Shown in pieces: positions 1-12,840 of a stretch of 64,000 nucleotides of DNA; the stretch's first letter is position 1; each line of letters opens with the position of its first letter. The stretch covers positions 4,582,501 through 4,646,500 of the forward strand of contig CM067536.1 of the NCBI GenBank assembly GCA_034509925.1, in the 5' to 3' direction. The position numbers and the translations under genes were made by a program. Under the pieces are notes generated by a model, which was not told where the DNA came from, ran no database searches, and was given only the letters and a program-made list of their open reading frames with translations. This DNA comes from Hirudinaria manillensis (Eukaryota; Annelida; Clitellata; Hirudinida; Hirudinidae).

Positions 1-431
1 TTAAGATACAGATGTATTTGTGTTTTTCGTACGAAAGCAATTAAGGAGCAATCTCAACTTCACAAATGCTTTGTGAATAATATTGTTGATGTGAGCCTTG
101 TAAGTGAGTTTATTGTCAATGAGGACGCCGGGTATTGTCTGATATGGGTAAGACTTGTGAAGAAGTTGTATAATTACTTGGTGGAGTTCTAATACTCGCT
201 GTCCTGATGGAAGGTTGAATGAAATTTCTAGGGAGCTAGGTGTAATTAAAGTGCTCCATAGCACCAACCTGTCAATAGCAGTCCATAAGGAAGAGTTTTG
301 AGAAAATGATAATTTTTGGTAGAGTTTGATATAATCTGCAAATAGTTTAAATTTGACTGAGTTATCGGTGTGTCGGCAACATCATTTATATAAATGAAGA
401 AAAGCGAGCACACTCCATTGAGGTACGACAC
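1..431 (-). pseudogene. decayed non-LTR retrotransposon reverse transcriptase fragment
   Basis: Read on the minus strand, this stretch holds the middle and end of a reverse-transcriptase domain of the jockey/CR1/I kind. A degenerate VPQxSVL motif near 420-431 is followed after a frame change by FFIYINDVAD (about 370-400). A second frame change leads to FADY in place of the catalytic FADD (about 340), and the C-terminal part GVLIDNKLTYKAHI ends at a stop near position 1. At least two frameshifts and the loss of one catalytic Asp mean it is dead. The 5' part of the domain and any endonuclease are not visible, and the fragment may continue beyond the window start. The clade is inferred only from motif style; it is clearly different from the element at 58.8-61.6 kb. 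Confidence 0.7.
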
Positions 432-1265
432 TGATTACGTCACCGTTATCGTTTGTGTCGCTTTATAGTCTACCTGAAGCATTTCCATCTCGTTTTTTGT
501 GCACACATTGATGTCATCCCTGCCGTTTATGTACCTTGGGCTTTATATTTTCCTTAACTCGGCAGTGCGAGACAGAAATTCTATTGCCGTTCTCGCACCT
601 CTCGAATTGGTTCTGGTGGATTAACTAGATCAGAGATCGACGGCTTTCTCCGATCCTTCTGCTTTGGCCTCCTAAGACTTCTGGCCTCTAATCCACCAGA
701 TCCAAAAGCCTGTTTCTTGCACAAACACCGTTCAAACAAAAATTGATGCTATACAACGCAAGAGAACATTGGGTAAATTAGCAAGTTACTTAAGCAGCCA
801 AGTAATAACGAGCGTCCGTTATAGTAGAGCAAAACATTAAACTATCTATTAGATCAGCTGCACCCGATGAAGATTCACTGGCCCACATTTTGTGAATAAA
901 TATATTCAATTCTCTTTGGTATTTCGCTTTTTTAAATAATATTTAATGTAAATAAGTAAAGTTATAAATGTACTTACATATTGAATGAATTACTCATCAT
1001 CAGATTCATTCTTGTTTTATTTTTCTATTGTTTTGGGAGTGTGGAGTGGGGCGCGCTTTTTTTACGTTGTTAGTGCAGGCGGGTATTTTTAGGATTGTGG
1101 GTTTTGAGAATTATTAGGTGTTTTATAGGTTGTCTATTCGATTGAAATAGAAAAGGACATGAAATAGAAGATATTATTTGAAATTCTTTTAGATCTTATT
1201 TTGTTATTCGACTTTGAATTTGAAATTATGATTGCGTTTATATATTTTTTATAGAAATAATCGGT
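432..1265. other. intergenic region upstream of PARP1
   Basis: No coding region is supported here. The interval runs from the end of the retroelement fragment to the PARP1 start codon and must hold the PARP1 promoter and 5' UTR. No clear TATA box was found. A moderately GC-rich part (about 530-730) without a long open frame could be more transposon debris. Confidence 0.4.
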
Positions 1266-4200
1266 ATGTCGGAACTGCCATTCCAAGCAGAGTATGCCAA
1301 AAGTGGCAGAGCAGGGTGTAAATCATGTGGAAAATTGATTTGTAAAGATAGCCTCAGGCTTGCTGTCATGGTTCAGGTTTGTCTCGTTATTTAAGTAGAT
1401 ATACTTTAGTAGGTTGGTCCATTGTCGAAGTGGAACTTAAATAAAATGTATTTTTATGATATTGAAAAATAATTAGATAGAGTTAGTTTATGATGTTATG
1501 ATTGAATGTTAATAATAATATTTTGAACAAAAATTTTTCCAATCATTTTTTGTTTTATAAATACTGGCTGTTTTCATTTTAGTCACGTCACTTTGATGGA
1601 AAGGTAAGTCTCACCTTTTTCACAAATATCTCTAAGTTTATATGCAAACCTTTAACATTTAGGTTCCCAACTGGTTTCATTTTGAATGCTTTACAACTCG
1701 TGCTAAGTGCAAAAATACTGATGACATACACGGATTTAATAATCTTCGTTGGGAAGACCAGGAAAAGATCAAGAAAGGAATAGTCGGTGAGGGTTTCAGA
1801 TGCTGTTTATTGAATGTTGTCCACTTCAGAGCTTTTTCAATTTCCAATATGCTGGAATATTGTTTGCATTTAAAACGGACTTGATTTGCAAGCAATCCCC
1901 ACACATTTTAAATGAGATCAAAGTCTTGAGAATGACCGATCAGGCCATTTCAAATTTCGTAATTGATCACACCGAGAAGATGACTAAATCTCAGCCCAGA
2001 GTCATAAATTGGGGATATGCAGCAGACAAAGTTTATATAACACTAAATTTGCATTTGTTCAACTCTACAATATAAAAGTGTGTCAAAGACTGCATTGACT
2101 TATAACATCATCTTTATGTCTTAATGTCTGAAGAGTCTTTGTGGTGATGTATATGGTTGTGCAGGAAATATCCATGCATAGTAGGAAATCCTTGGTTATT
2201 TGAGCTCCAACAAGAAGCAATATCTAAAAGTTGAGTTTGAAGAGGCTCCATTAGGTACTGTGAAAGTATCTTATAATATAGCCTTCATCCCTGGTAGAAT
2301 TCAATTCAAGGTTTTCTTATAGAATTGAATTAGAACAACTCCATAAACTTGAATCACCTTACTTAGCAGAGATTGAATCAATGTAATCTGGAGGCTATGG
2401 TGGCTGGTTCAATGTTTTTGTTGAATCTTTGGCTGCTTCTAATAGAAGATAAGCATTTGCACCAATTCTACCCCCATGAAATATGGTGACTATGGATTTG
2501 ACCACGGGGATCACTATTTAAATTGGGATCTGATTGAAACTTATTTGACAAGTAATCTCCTCAAAGATTACCAAAGTAGCAGTTACATTTTTGGTGACTA
2601 ACCACTATTTTGTTGCAAAACTTAGCTTGGATATGTCACCACCATCTGCTTTGAAATATGCCCATTTGAAGGAGAAAAAACTCAAAATTCAAAGAATTGA
2701 AATAAATAAATTTTTAAACAATAAAAAGTGATAAAAAGAAGAGATGGAAATGCGTAAGTGATATTACTTGAAATCTGGAAAAAATTGGGACTAGAGCAAG
2801 GCCTGAAGAATGGCTAGATATTGGATTTACTAGCTCAAGACCTGGCTTACTTCATGCCATGCCCTCAGCTAACTTGATCTAATTATTGGCAGCCAGCCAT
2901 GAACCCCAGCTTTTTTGCCCTGGCTAAAATTGATCCCTGGCCAATCAAATTTGGTTTCTGAGTGCTTAGCATGTTTTTGAATAAGTTTGTTACCATGTCT
3001 TACAAATTGTTATTTGAAATACTATAGTACTTAGTTAACATTCAATACAACCAATGGTGCAATTGACAAGTTAAATTTGTCAAAAGTTATCATACACAAA
3101 TCATGCTCTTATATTGACCATTTTAGCACCAGATTCATGTGTCTTTTCTCCCCATCATACGTTAGTTACTTAATATATTAATAACATTATATCCAAATTA
3201 TGCTCCAAATTTTTATTGCTTTTTAAATGTAGAGGGTCCTACTAATGAACTGCAAAGACCATCAATAAGTTGGCATGTGTCTCTGACTCGAATAACATTC
3301 TATTACTTTGAGTTTTGTTGAAAAAGTTGTCTGCATGATGTAGGATATCTTTATTATTTATTTAGGGACAAATGCACCAACAGAATCATCAGGGATATTA
3401 GCTGCTGATACTGCTTATAAGGATTATTTGGTAGAATATGCTAAATCAAGCAGGAGCACATGTAGAGGATGTGCAGATAAGATTGAGAAGGTATTCAACT
3501 GAATTTTGATATTATTTATTAATCTTAATTTATATTATATGGTTACTTTTTTATTCAGGGTCTCCTGAGAATTTCTCATAAAGAATTTGATTCAGATAGG
3601 GCAGCAATGTATGGTCCACAAGACACCTGGTATCACTTGAATTGTTTTGTTAATAAAAGGACCGAGCTTGGATTTTCTAAGACAATGGATCCCTCCAAGT
3701 AAACGTTTTGAAACATTCTTTCTTTAATAACTGTATTGATATTTGAAAATAGAGATTCAGAACTATTCCTAAACATTGTCATGTTCTAATTTTACAAATT
3801 GTCTTAGTACCTAGAATAGGTATTTCTGATCAAGTTTTAAGGATTAAATTTTTTGTCATTTGTGATAATATTTGAATACCCTTTCAATATATTTCATTGC
3901 TTTAAGAACCATTCTAAAAATTAAGATTTTACTTAGCATCATGCTTAATGCTGTTTGGTATTTTATTACAGAATTCCTGGTTTCAATCTCCTTAGAACTG
4001 AAAGCAGGGAAGAATTGATCAAAGAGATGGGAAAGGGTTCTAGGTTATTACTAAATGAAATGAAATGTTTAACATGGAATAATCATTATTGAAGTGAAGA
4101 ATTACAAACTGCTGTTATTATTTACGAATTAATCAGACTTGAAATATATACTTAGCTTTGTTGCAGTGGCCTTCAGAGATATTGAGTTTTTTTATAACCA

Positions 4201-7200
4201 ATTATGTGTTAGTCGCATACTTTCTGGGAACATTGTTATTCATTTAATATTTTATGTCATATAGACGAAAAAGAAAAGCTCAAGGTGAAGTGTCTGACAA
4301 AATATCGAAGAAATCAAAAGAAGACACACAAGAAGAAATTACTCTACAAGTTAACATCATTTGCATAATTTTTTTTTTCAAATGTTAGATACATATATGT
4401 CTCGATCATTAAATATTTAGGTTTGTAGATTTTTTTTTTCTACTTAAAAAAAATATAAATAACTTCAGGCTCAGAATGGACTGGTCTGGCAGATTCGTGA
4501 TACTCTGCAAGGAACTGTGTCGGTTGAAGCTCTGAAAGGACTTCTCCATTATAATAATCAGGAATTGGCAACTGGGGAAAGTAAAGTAAGTCTTGCTTTT
4601 GTTAATAATTTAAGGCAGAGGTTCATTTTAAATGTTTAACTCACAATTCAAATTTGGCAACATGTCTAGCATGGTGTCATAAAAATAATGAAAAATAAAG
4701 TTAAAGATAGACTAGATTGACTAAAAAAAGTTTATTAATTATTTTGTAAAATAACTTATTAAAAGTAAAGAACCACATTTTTGTGTAAAAACCCCATCAG
4801 TCTGTTTTTATAAGCAAAATTGAATGTGAAATTTTTAAAAAGCATGTTTTTGTTGGTATTAGAGAGGATTAACCAAGTTTAAAATTTCATATTCACTACG
4901 GACGTGATTGATTTATTATTCAGTTACTAGATTGTGTCAGTGATGCTATGGCATTTGGAGCTCTTTTGCCATGTCCAGAGTGTAATGGCCAGTTACGATT
5001 AAGGTGATGCATTTTACCTTTTCTTATATCAAACATATGTTAAATTCATTATTTTCCTTGCATTAGTGGAAGCACCAATGGATACAGATGTACTGGAAAT
5101 GTCACCGGATGGACAAAATGTCAATATGTTACTTTGTTACCAAAAAGAATTCCCTTTAAAGTGCCGGTAGAGTTTCATGATGTGCCATTCTTGTAAGTAT
5201 AATATTACGTGTAATGGATAATAATGTTGGATTTTGCATATTTTTCTTCCCTTTTTAGAATTTTTAGTAAAATCTAAAGAAAACATTAATGAAGTAATTG
5301 ATTTCTTAGTCTGACTTTGAGCTTTTTGAATAACATTAACTGATACTATATGTTTACCATTTGCTATCCTTTATCTTGAATCATTTATTATTGGATATAC
5401 TGAAATTTATTTAGGAAATCCTATCAATATGTTGAGAGACAAAGGATTTTTCCCAAAAATCAGAATCAAGCTTCACATATTGTTGATTCAAAGGTGGAAA
5501 ACAAAAATATTTTAAGCAATGTAAGGGTAGGATTTTTGGGAAGGTTGAAAATTAATCAAGGAGAGGCAACGAAGATTGTGGAAGAATTGGGTGGAGTGGT
5601 CTCAAAGAAGAAATCGGATCCAGATATCACTTTTGTTATAAGCACAGAAGGTATTTCAGTTAGCATTTGGAATTAATCATTTATAAATATTTTGATATAC
5701 ATATTTTTTAAAGCTGAACTCAACAAGCAGAATTCTAAAATGATGTTTTATAAAGAGAAGCAAATACCTGTTATATCTGAAGAATTTCTGGAGAAATTAA
5801 ACAATTTTGGAGACGAAGACTTGGTGTCTGTTATCAATAAACATTGCCTGTCTGATTGGAAATATGATGTAATTATTTTAGTTTCAAAACCATTTAACAT
5901 GTTTTGTACTTTGCTTTTATTAAAAAATCTTGATCTTGTTATCAGATCAGTGCTAACATCAGCAAAGCAAAAGATGTTCTAAAGGGAAAAGATGGTTGAT
6001 GTTTATGTTAACAATTACATGATGATTTAAATTAATGTTACTCAAATTAAATATAGATGTTGTGTTTGCAAAAAATGTTCCATCCAAAGTCAAAATTTCT
6101 GTCAAAGGAGTGGCCGCAGTTGATCCTGATTCGGGTAAGTTAATTGAAAGTTTTTGTTTATCACATATATAAATGCACATTAAAACGTGGATAGACCACT
6201 AAGCAAAACCAAAGGTTATATGTCAACTGTAAGATACACAATCTTATGTGATGGTTCATCAATGGTGGAGATTCAGATGGTTGTGTTCCTGCATGCAATG
6301 ATAATAGCAATATTAATAATGTGTGGTATCTGAAACTCAACTTGCTGTGAGTGCTACAAGCCTTTGCTTGTAAAGGACAGGCAGTGCGTATTGATAACAG
6401 ACACCAAGTCTTCGTCTCCAAAATTGTTTAAAGTTTTTTTTAGTGTGCGAGAGGGTAATGATTATATTAAATTTGAAGATTAAATCCATCTTGGATCGTC
6501 AGTTGTAACATGTTTGTCTAAATCATGATGCTGGTGACAACAATGTCCTTAAATTTTGCATTTGAACCATGAGTAACTTTGAATATAAAATACTGTAATT
6601 TTTATTAATAATCCACAACAATGAGAAATTAAGATTTCTCTTCAATTATAAAAATATTTGATTTGATTTTATATGTTGGTAATAGTCTATTTGCCTAATA
6701 ATTTATTTGCCATTACTCTTCTAGGTCTGGAAGACAAAGCCCATGTCTATCAAGGAGAAAATAAGAATGATATCTTTAATGTTGTGTTGGGTCTGGTTGA
6801 TATCTCCAAAGGAACAAATTCATTTTATAAGCTCCAGCTTCTAGAGGCTGACAAAGGCTCAAAGTAATATTTTGACTAATTTGTCTGTAGTATAGTAATA
6901 TTTAATGTGATATAATCGTTGTACTAATAATTTGAAATTTTAGATGGTGGGTGTTCCGAGCCTGGGGTCGAGTTGGTACGACAATAGGTGGTAATAAATT
7001 AGAAAAGTTTTCATCAAAAGCATCTGCAGTCGAGAACTTCCAAGCTTTGTTTGAGGAAAAAACTGGTAATTTATGGCATGAAAGGAATAATTTTGTAAAA
7101 CATCCAAATAGGTTTTACCCCCTGGACATAGATTATGGTGTTGGAGAAGCAAAGGTAAGGGATGAAATAAATGTGATAATTGTCAACATACAAAAGGTAG

Positions 7201-9806
7201 TTCCTGATTACTATAGGTTGAAGATTTAAGCTCTTGTGGTTCAAGGTCCAAACTTTGTAAGGAAGTTCAGGATTTGATCAGACTCATATTTGATGTTGAA
7301 AACATGAAAAAAGCCATGCTAGAATTTGAGGTAAAGATATAATTTTATGATGTTTAAGACATTGTTTAGACTATAGCAGTGATACTATTGAAAGTGAAAA
7401 ACTGTGATTGTTTCTTTTAATCAAATTTATTTGATATTTTTCAAAGCATTTCTTACATTACAATCATTTTACATTTAGATTGATTTGAAAAAAATGCCTC
7501 TTGGTAAGTTGTCAAAGAAGCAGATTGAAAGTGCATACAAAATTTTGGGTGAACTACAAAAGGTTTTCGATTTGTCTTATGATCAATTATTTCTTTTATG
7601 TATATCCTTGTGGCAATTCAATGAAAGTCATGGGTTGTTCATGGTTATTTCTGTTGTCTGATCATAGAATTCATGTTATGAAGTCAAATCAACTTTTGAT
7701 AAAATGTGTTGTTTATTATTTTATTTATAAGAGCCTATTTTTTTTGTGGAAAGCTTGTGGACAACAAGGAAACATCTACCAAAATACTAGATGCCAGCAA
7801 TCGTTTCTATACTCTTATACCTCACGACTTTGGCTTGAGGAAACCTCCCTTATTAGATACAACTGATATCATTAAGGTTTGTAGTTGTGGTTCTTAAAGG
7901 CTAAAGGCAACATTTAGAATATTGTTGATGGTGATTTAAATTCATTCTAGATCAAAATTGAGATGCTAGCCAACTTATTGGAAATAGAATTTGCTTACAA
8001 TTTGATTGCAACAGAGAAAGATTCTGACAAAGATGTAGTTGATAGCCACTATCATAACTTGAAAGCTGATATAGAGGTATTTTTTAAATTTTTGAATGTT
8101 GATATTCGGTTTGCCATTCATTTAGCTAGTGTGGGCAAAATGTGACTCATAACAATGGCAACATTTGGACAATTTTCCAATGACTAAAATGTCATGACTT
8201 TTATATATATTTGAAGCAACTTTCACTATGCCAACAATGTGAAGTGGAGCCATTTGTTTATTTTGGGGTAATGGGGTAACGTGTTTATAAGTTCACATGT
8301 TAACTTGTAATTATGTCTCATCATATTTCAAATTAATTTATCCGGAAGCAGGTCACAATCTGGATAAATATTCAGATCATATTTTTTACAAGATTGCTTA
8401 AAAATTTGAAAGTTTTCTAGTAATTTATTGTTTATGAATTATTTGTTGAAATGCGTTCAGTTAAACATCCGATGTTTTCTGATATTGATTATTTTTCATT
8501 TCATTTTTAAATATAAAAAAATCCAAACAGTGGGCTGTTGTGTACTGTTTAACTAAGCTAACTGGCCAATTTGTTATAATTTGGAGAAAATTAGTTCAAT
8601 TGTAGCATATCTTAATTTCTCTTTTGTTCATATTTGGTGCTAAAAAATAATAATTATTATATTATATATTATATATATATATATAACAATCATTTAATAT
8701 GTTGTGTATATTCTGCTGAGGTTTGAAGAATCAAAGATCTTACCATTCCTATATTAAACTAGATGTGTTTTGTATAAAATGTGATTTATGTCAAAAATTT
8801 CTTATTTAATTATTTGTTTAACATTCCAAAACAGGTTTTGGACAAAACCTCAAAGGAGTTTGAGAGAATTTTGCAGTATGTGAATAATACTCATGGAGAA
8901 ACACATAATCAGTATGACTTGGAAATTCTGGATGTGAGACTATGTGAATGTTACCATTTTCCAAAAATGGAGATTTTGATTTAGTTTTTATTTCTACAGG
9001 TATTTGTTTTGAATAGGAAGGGTGAATCTAAGGCATACAAACCTTTCAAAGACCTACATAATCGCATGTTGCTATGGCATGGTTCGAGGGTCACCAACTT
9101 TGTTGGTATCATTTCTCAAGGTCTTAGAATTGCACCTCCTGAAGCTCCTATGGTGAGTTTATAAAATGAATTAGTTTTATGATAGATATGCAAAATATTA
9201 TTTTATGGATTCAGACAGGTTATATGTTTGGGAAAGGTATATATTTTGCTGACATGGTGTCAAAGAGTGCTAATTATTGCATGACTTCTAAATCAAATCC
9301 AATTGGGCTAATGTTGCTCAGTGAAGTAGCTCTTGGAAATATGTTAGTATCTTCCCTTTTCATCAATACAATTACAGATCTTTAGATATCTATTTCCTCT
9401 AACAGGTATGAGTTAACAAATTCAGAATTTGTGGTAAATTTACCTAAAGGGAAACACAGTACAAAGGGTATTATTTTTTAGTTGCATTGAAAATACATTT
9501 TCAACAAATAATTAATTTTGTCAATTGAGTATCATTCACAATTTGATTTCAACCAGGGTTAGGTAAGACTGCACCAGATCCGAGGGATGACTTCCTGTGT
9601 GATGATGGCGTGATAATTCCTATGGGCAAAGGCACAAAAACTAATATTAAGAAGACCAGCTTACTTTACAATGAGTTAGCCTTAATTAATGATATTTTGT
9701 TAGATTATTTTTAATGTTACCTTTTCTTTTTAGATACATTGTTTATGATGCAGCTCAAGTAAACCTAAAATACCTCCTTAAGATGAATTTCAAGTATAGA
9801 AGATAA
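1266..9806 (+). CDS. PARP1: poly(ADP-ribose) polymerase 1, 26 exons, 982 aa
   Basis: Nuclear enzyme that binds DNA breaks and transfers ADP-ribose from NAD+ to itself and chromatin proteins. Exons: 1266-1376, 1583-1603, 1663-1786, 3366-3490, 3559-3698, 3972-4043, 4265-4349, 4469-4585, 4924-5003, 5067-5192, 5415-5650, 5714-5868, 5946-5994, 6057-6134, 6725-6863, 6944-7154, 7217-7330, 7479-7562, 7754-7876, 7951-8076, 8835-8933, 9000-9152, 9215-9342, 9406-9467, 9557-9674, 9734-9806. All phases agree, giving 982 residues (human about 1014). Domain order is complete: zinc finger 1 (C18, C21, H50, C53), zinc finger 2 (C118, C121, H153, C156), basic NLS near 197-215, zinc finger 3/PADR1 (C282, C285, C300, C310), BRCT, WGR ([11 protein letters not shown]), helical domain, and ART domain with the H832-Y866-E959 triad ([20 protein letters not shown]). 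An active enzyme is expected. Exon 2 is only 21 nt. The next gene is convergent. Confidence 0.95.
1787..3365 (+). other. large intron 3 of PARP1
   Basis: At 1579 bp this is the longest PARP1 intron. It has an open frame at 1800-2075 on the plus strand and another on the minus strand, but neither matches a family I recognise and neither has convincing splice signals. It may contain old insertion debris. Confidence 0.4.
8646..8695. repeat. AT-rich simple repeat in PARP1 intron 20
   Basis: A run of TA/ATT units, including an uninterrupted (AT)n of about 18 bases, inside a 758-bp intron. Likely microsatellite expansion. Confidence 0.7.
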
Positions 9807-10015
9807 CTATTTTGTGATTTGATTGTCTATAATGACTTTTCTATAGTTTCCTTTATCATTCTTTTGCATGTCGTAGTGCCATTTCTGTGAAGTTGTTCCA
9901 CAAAATCTCATTTATTCAACCATAGCATTTAAAAAAAAGAAGATAATTAAAATATGTGATGTGTATTCTCATTTCATTAAAATCCTTAGGTATGGCGAGA
10001 CTGTCAATTTCATGA

Positions 10016-10021
10016 AATAAA
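10016..10021 (+). promoter_or_regulatory. PARP1 polyadenylation signal
   Basis: AATAAA about 210 bases after the PARP1 stop codon. A matching signal on the other strand (TTTATT on plus, 10100-10105) would serve the convergent gene, so the two 3' ends would be close but need not overlap. Confidence 0.55.
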
Positions 10022-10225
10022 TGATCATGCACCACATTATGCTGCAAGTGTTGAAATCATCTCTTGCTATGACTGCATACATTGCACATGGTGATCAGAT
10101 TTATTTTATGTTATGTTTAATTAGACATCCAACTCAGTTTCTCAAAAATATGTCCAGAATTATTGTTCTCAGTGTTGAGAAATTAAAGACTTTTAAGGGC
10201 TAAAGCATCTTTTTGAAAACTAATG

Positions 10226-12283
10226 TCAATTACCATGGTTTGTTCCATTAAGGTGAGAAGTTGTTTTGCTCGCAACATGCTCACAGAAAGCTTTTGTTTC
10301 GGAGGCTTCTGGGTTGAGATAATTCGTCCTCATGGGAAGATTTGTGGGCTTGGTTTCCTTTGTGTTTGTCAGCAAAGCTTTATTTTCATTTACTTGTTCA
10401 TTAAAGGCCAAAAAGTTGTCAACAAATGCTTGGGTAACTTGCAGGGTGTATTCATCAAAAAAGGAATCCTCAGCAGATGCTTGGTTGTCGGTTTCCAAAA
10501 AATCGTCAACAAAACGCTGAGTAGCTTCAAGAGTAGATTCATCAAAAAACGAGTCTTCATCCCACTCTTTTTCACATTTCATGTCTTGATCGTTGAATAT
10601 GTCTGAGGAACCATCTGATAAAATTTTTTTCTTGCTGTTGCACTTTGTTTGCTTTTGACGGCATCTGCAAAAAGTAGATTGCAAATGTTTTAAATTAGCA
10701 ATTTGGTCTGGCTGAAAATTGAAACATCATAGAAATTAAAAAATTTGAGGTATAGGCCTGAAAAGCTTTGTTAGCAAATTAATTTTATTGACTAAATCTA
10801 CTTATCATTGACCAAGGAAATATAGTTGTGGTTGGTTGTCTATTATCTATGTTCATTGGGAAATCAGGTGACTTTGTAGGTCACTTCAAATAGAATAAAA
10901 ACCACTTTGAGAAGGAATTTTTTATCAACAAGATAAACAATGTCAAATTTGAATTAATACAATATTTGGGCAAAATCTGTATTCAACATATTGTGTCAAA
11001 ATCTCCTGATATGTGATTGACATCATCTAATTATATAGAATATAAAAAGTAAAAAATTGTTTTTAAGTCTTATGGTTTTATATCTTTTGGAAGAAATGAA
11101 TTGGTTGATTAAATAGTCAAATTTATAAAAGGCGATTGCATACATAGAGGTAAAAAGTCACCACAAAAAAGGAGTGTCAAAACAATTCCCAACATTGGAA
11201 TATAATGTTTAGCATTTATACCTTGAGGTTTTTTCTGGCTTTAATGGTGTTGAGTGACAAAATCCTTGTCTCTGAGATGGGCTATTGTACTTGAATTTGA
11301 TAGTGGGAGAAAGATGGTTTGGGTTTTGTGATGGTACCGTTGCATTACGAAGATTCTGAGATCCACAAGGTAGATGTACCCCTTTTGATTTTCTGTTTTT
11401 GGCAATGTCATCTAAAACAAAATATACATGGAAATACTTAGTATTAAAAATGGTTAGAATTGCAGCAAAATAAAATTGCTAAAATAGCATGAAATGCAAC
11501 AAGGGACAGTCTTCAGCTTTGTTGTAATATATCAAACATATTTCCATTTCCTAGTTTGGTTGGTGAATTTTAATCATTTGATGAAGGTGCTCCAAAGAAT
11601 CTCTAGGAACTGTAGTGAAAACTATTTATAATTATCACAAAACATAGTAGCCCACAAAAGGCACATTCAAAATGAGGGTAGGGATAAAGCTTCTGTGTAA
11701 TGACATGGAGATATCAGCAAATCCTAAATCCAATCAAATTAAATGGCTGCAGACAAAGTTTTATTATCAAAACTTGTGACTAAATGAAATCTTATTTTGA
11801 AATAGAGTGATGTTTTTGAATAATTTGTAAATTTTTATGCTAGAATAAGCATGAGATTCGATGGTGAACTGCAGGATCATGCCAAAAGAGGCTATTTCAG
11901 ACAAGTGGGGAGGAGAGGAGATTAAAAATGGGCAAATTTATGAGAATGTCTTTTGTGGACAAAGTCAAAATTTGCACTTGAAATGTGGTACAGACTGTCC
12001 ATCATCCAATTAATATTTTTGAGCATGATCTTTGGAATAATCATAGATTTATTTAAAGATTATCAAATGAAAATAAAAATGATTTAATAGTCCTTATGCA
12101 GTTACCTTTTGAACATTTAGGACTTCCCCATTCAACATCACAGTGACCCTCAATCCTTTTTATATCTTAATAAAACGCGAAAGCAACTTACAAATCAAGA
12201 CATCTTGAAAAAATATAAAAATGGAATAAATTACACTTATTTCCGCACTCACTTTGATATTTCTTTGTCAGTTCTGATTGCAT
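10226..12283 (-). CDS. unrecognised protein with duplicated acidic motif, 4 exons, 239 aa
   Basis: Four exons on the minus strand join in phase: 12253-12283 (start ATG), 12106-12165, 11222-11411 and 10226-10664 (stop TGA). The product is 239 residues, hydrophilic, with no signal peptide or membrane segment. Visible parts: a short segment DVEWGSPKC near residues 44-52, a basic stretch RCRQKQTKCNSKKK (94-107, NLS-like), and two copies of an acidic-aromatic motif at residues 130-150 and 159-179 (EDSFFDESTLEATQRFVDDF and EDSFFDEYTLQVTQAFVDNF) set 29 residues apart. Such motifs look like short linear docking segments. A W-x-S-P segment before basic and acidic repeats made me think of the ETAA1 family of RPA-binding ATR activators, but that is only a guess. 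Exon 2 has a weak acceptor, so its 5' edge is the least certain part. Confidence 0.65.
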
Positions 12284-12840
12284 TACTCGGGTGAATGGTA
12301 AATTTGTTCACACGAATAATATGACTCTTTCTTGTTAAAGTCTAAAATGGGCAAGCGCTAGTTAAACGCCACTTTAATTCGTCAGTAGATACATGCCTTC
12401 CAAACAACCGTAAGAGCCACAGATCAACTCGAACCACGAAACACAAAATAAACAAAAACTCCAAATAAAAACGGCGTTTAAAAATTGCGCTACTTTGCGC
12501 AGTGACAAATAGTGTGTATGCTACAAATTTATAAATTAAATATGCAAACTTCAGATTTTTAGAAATGCAGTCTAGTTCGAGCTTTAAGCCTACTTAGATA
12601 TTGTAAGTTTAGCATTTAAATTGAGTTAAGGAACAAGGAATCTCTGCAAATAGTGCCATGAGGAAGGGTTGCGTTTTACTAATTTTAATTCTTTTAAAAT
12701 TAATATTTTGCATATGTCTAACTAAAGTTGATATTATCCAATAATTATTCGTGAATAAATGTTGATTATCAAAGATAAGGAAAAAGACGTGAATTCACAA
12801 TTGAATCCCTATCAGAGAGAATCTTCGAGAATCGTCCAAA
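12284..12840. other. upstream region of the 239-aa gene
   Basis: Holds the promoter and 5' UTR of the minus-strand gene, then AT-rich DNA up to the retroelement remnant. No coding frame or clear core-promoter element was found. Confidence 0.35.

Noticed and set aside
1677-2075. Open frames on both strands overlapping PARP1 exon 3 and intron 3 as a transposase
   Set aside because: I compared them with ISXO2-type transposases and found no catalytic or zinc-binding pattern.
10223-10606. Open frame of 127 codons on plus and a smaller one in another frame
   Set aside because: Antisense shadows of the last exon of the 239-aa minus-strand gene, which has phase-consistent exons and a repeated motif.
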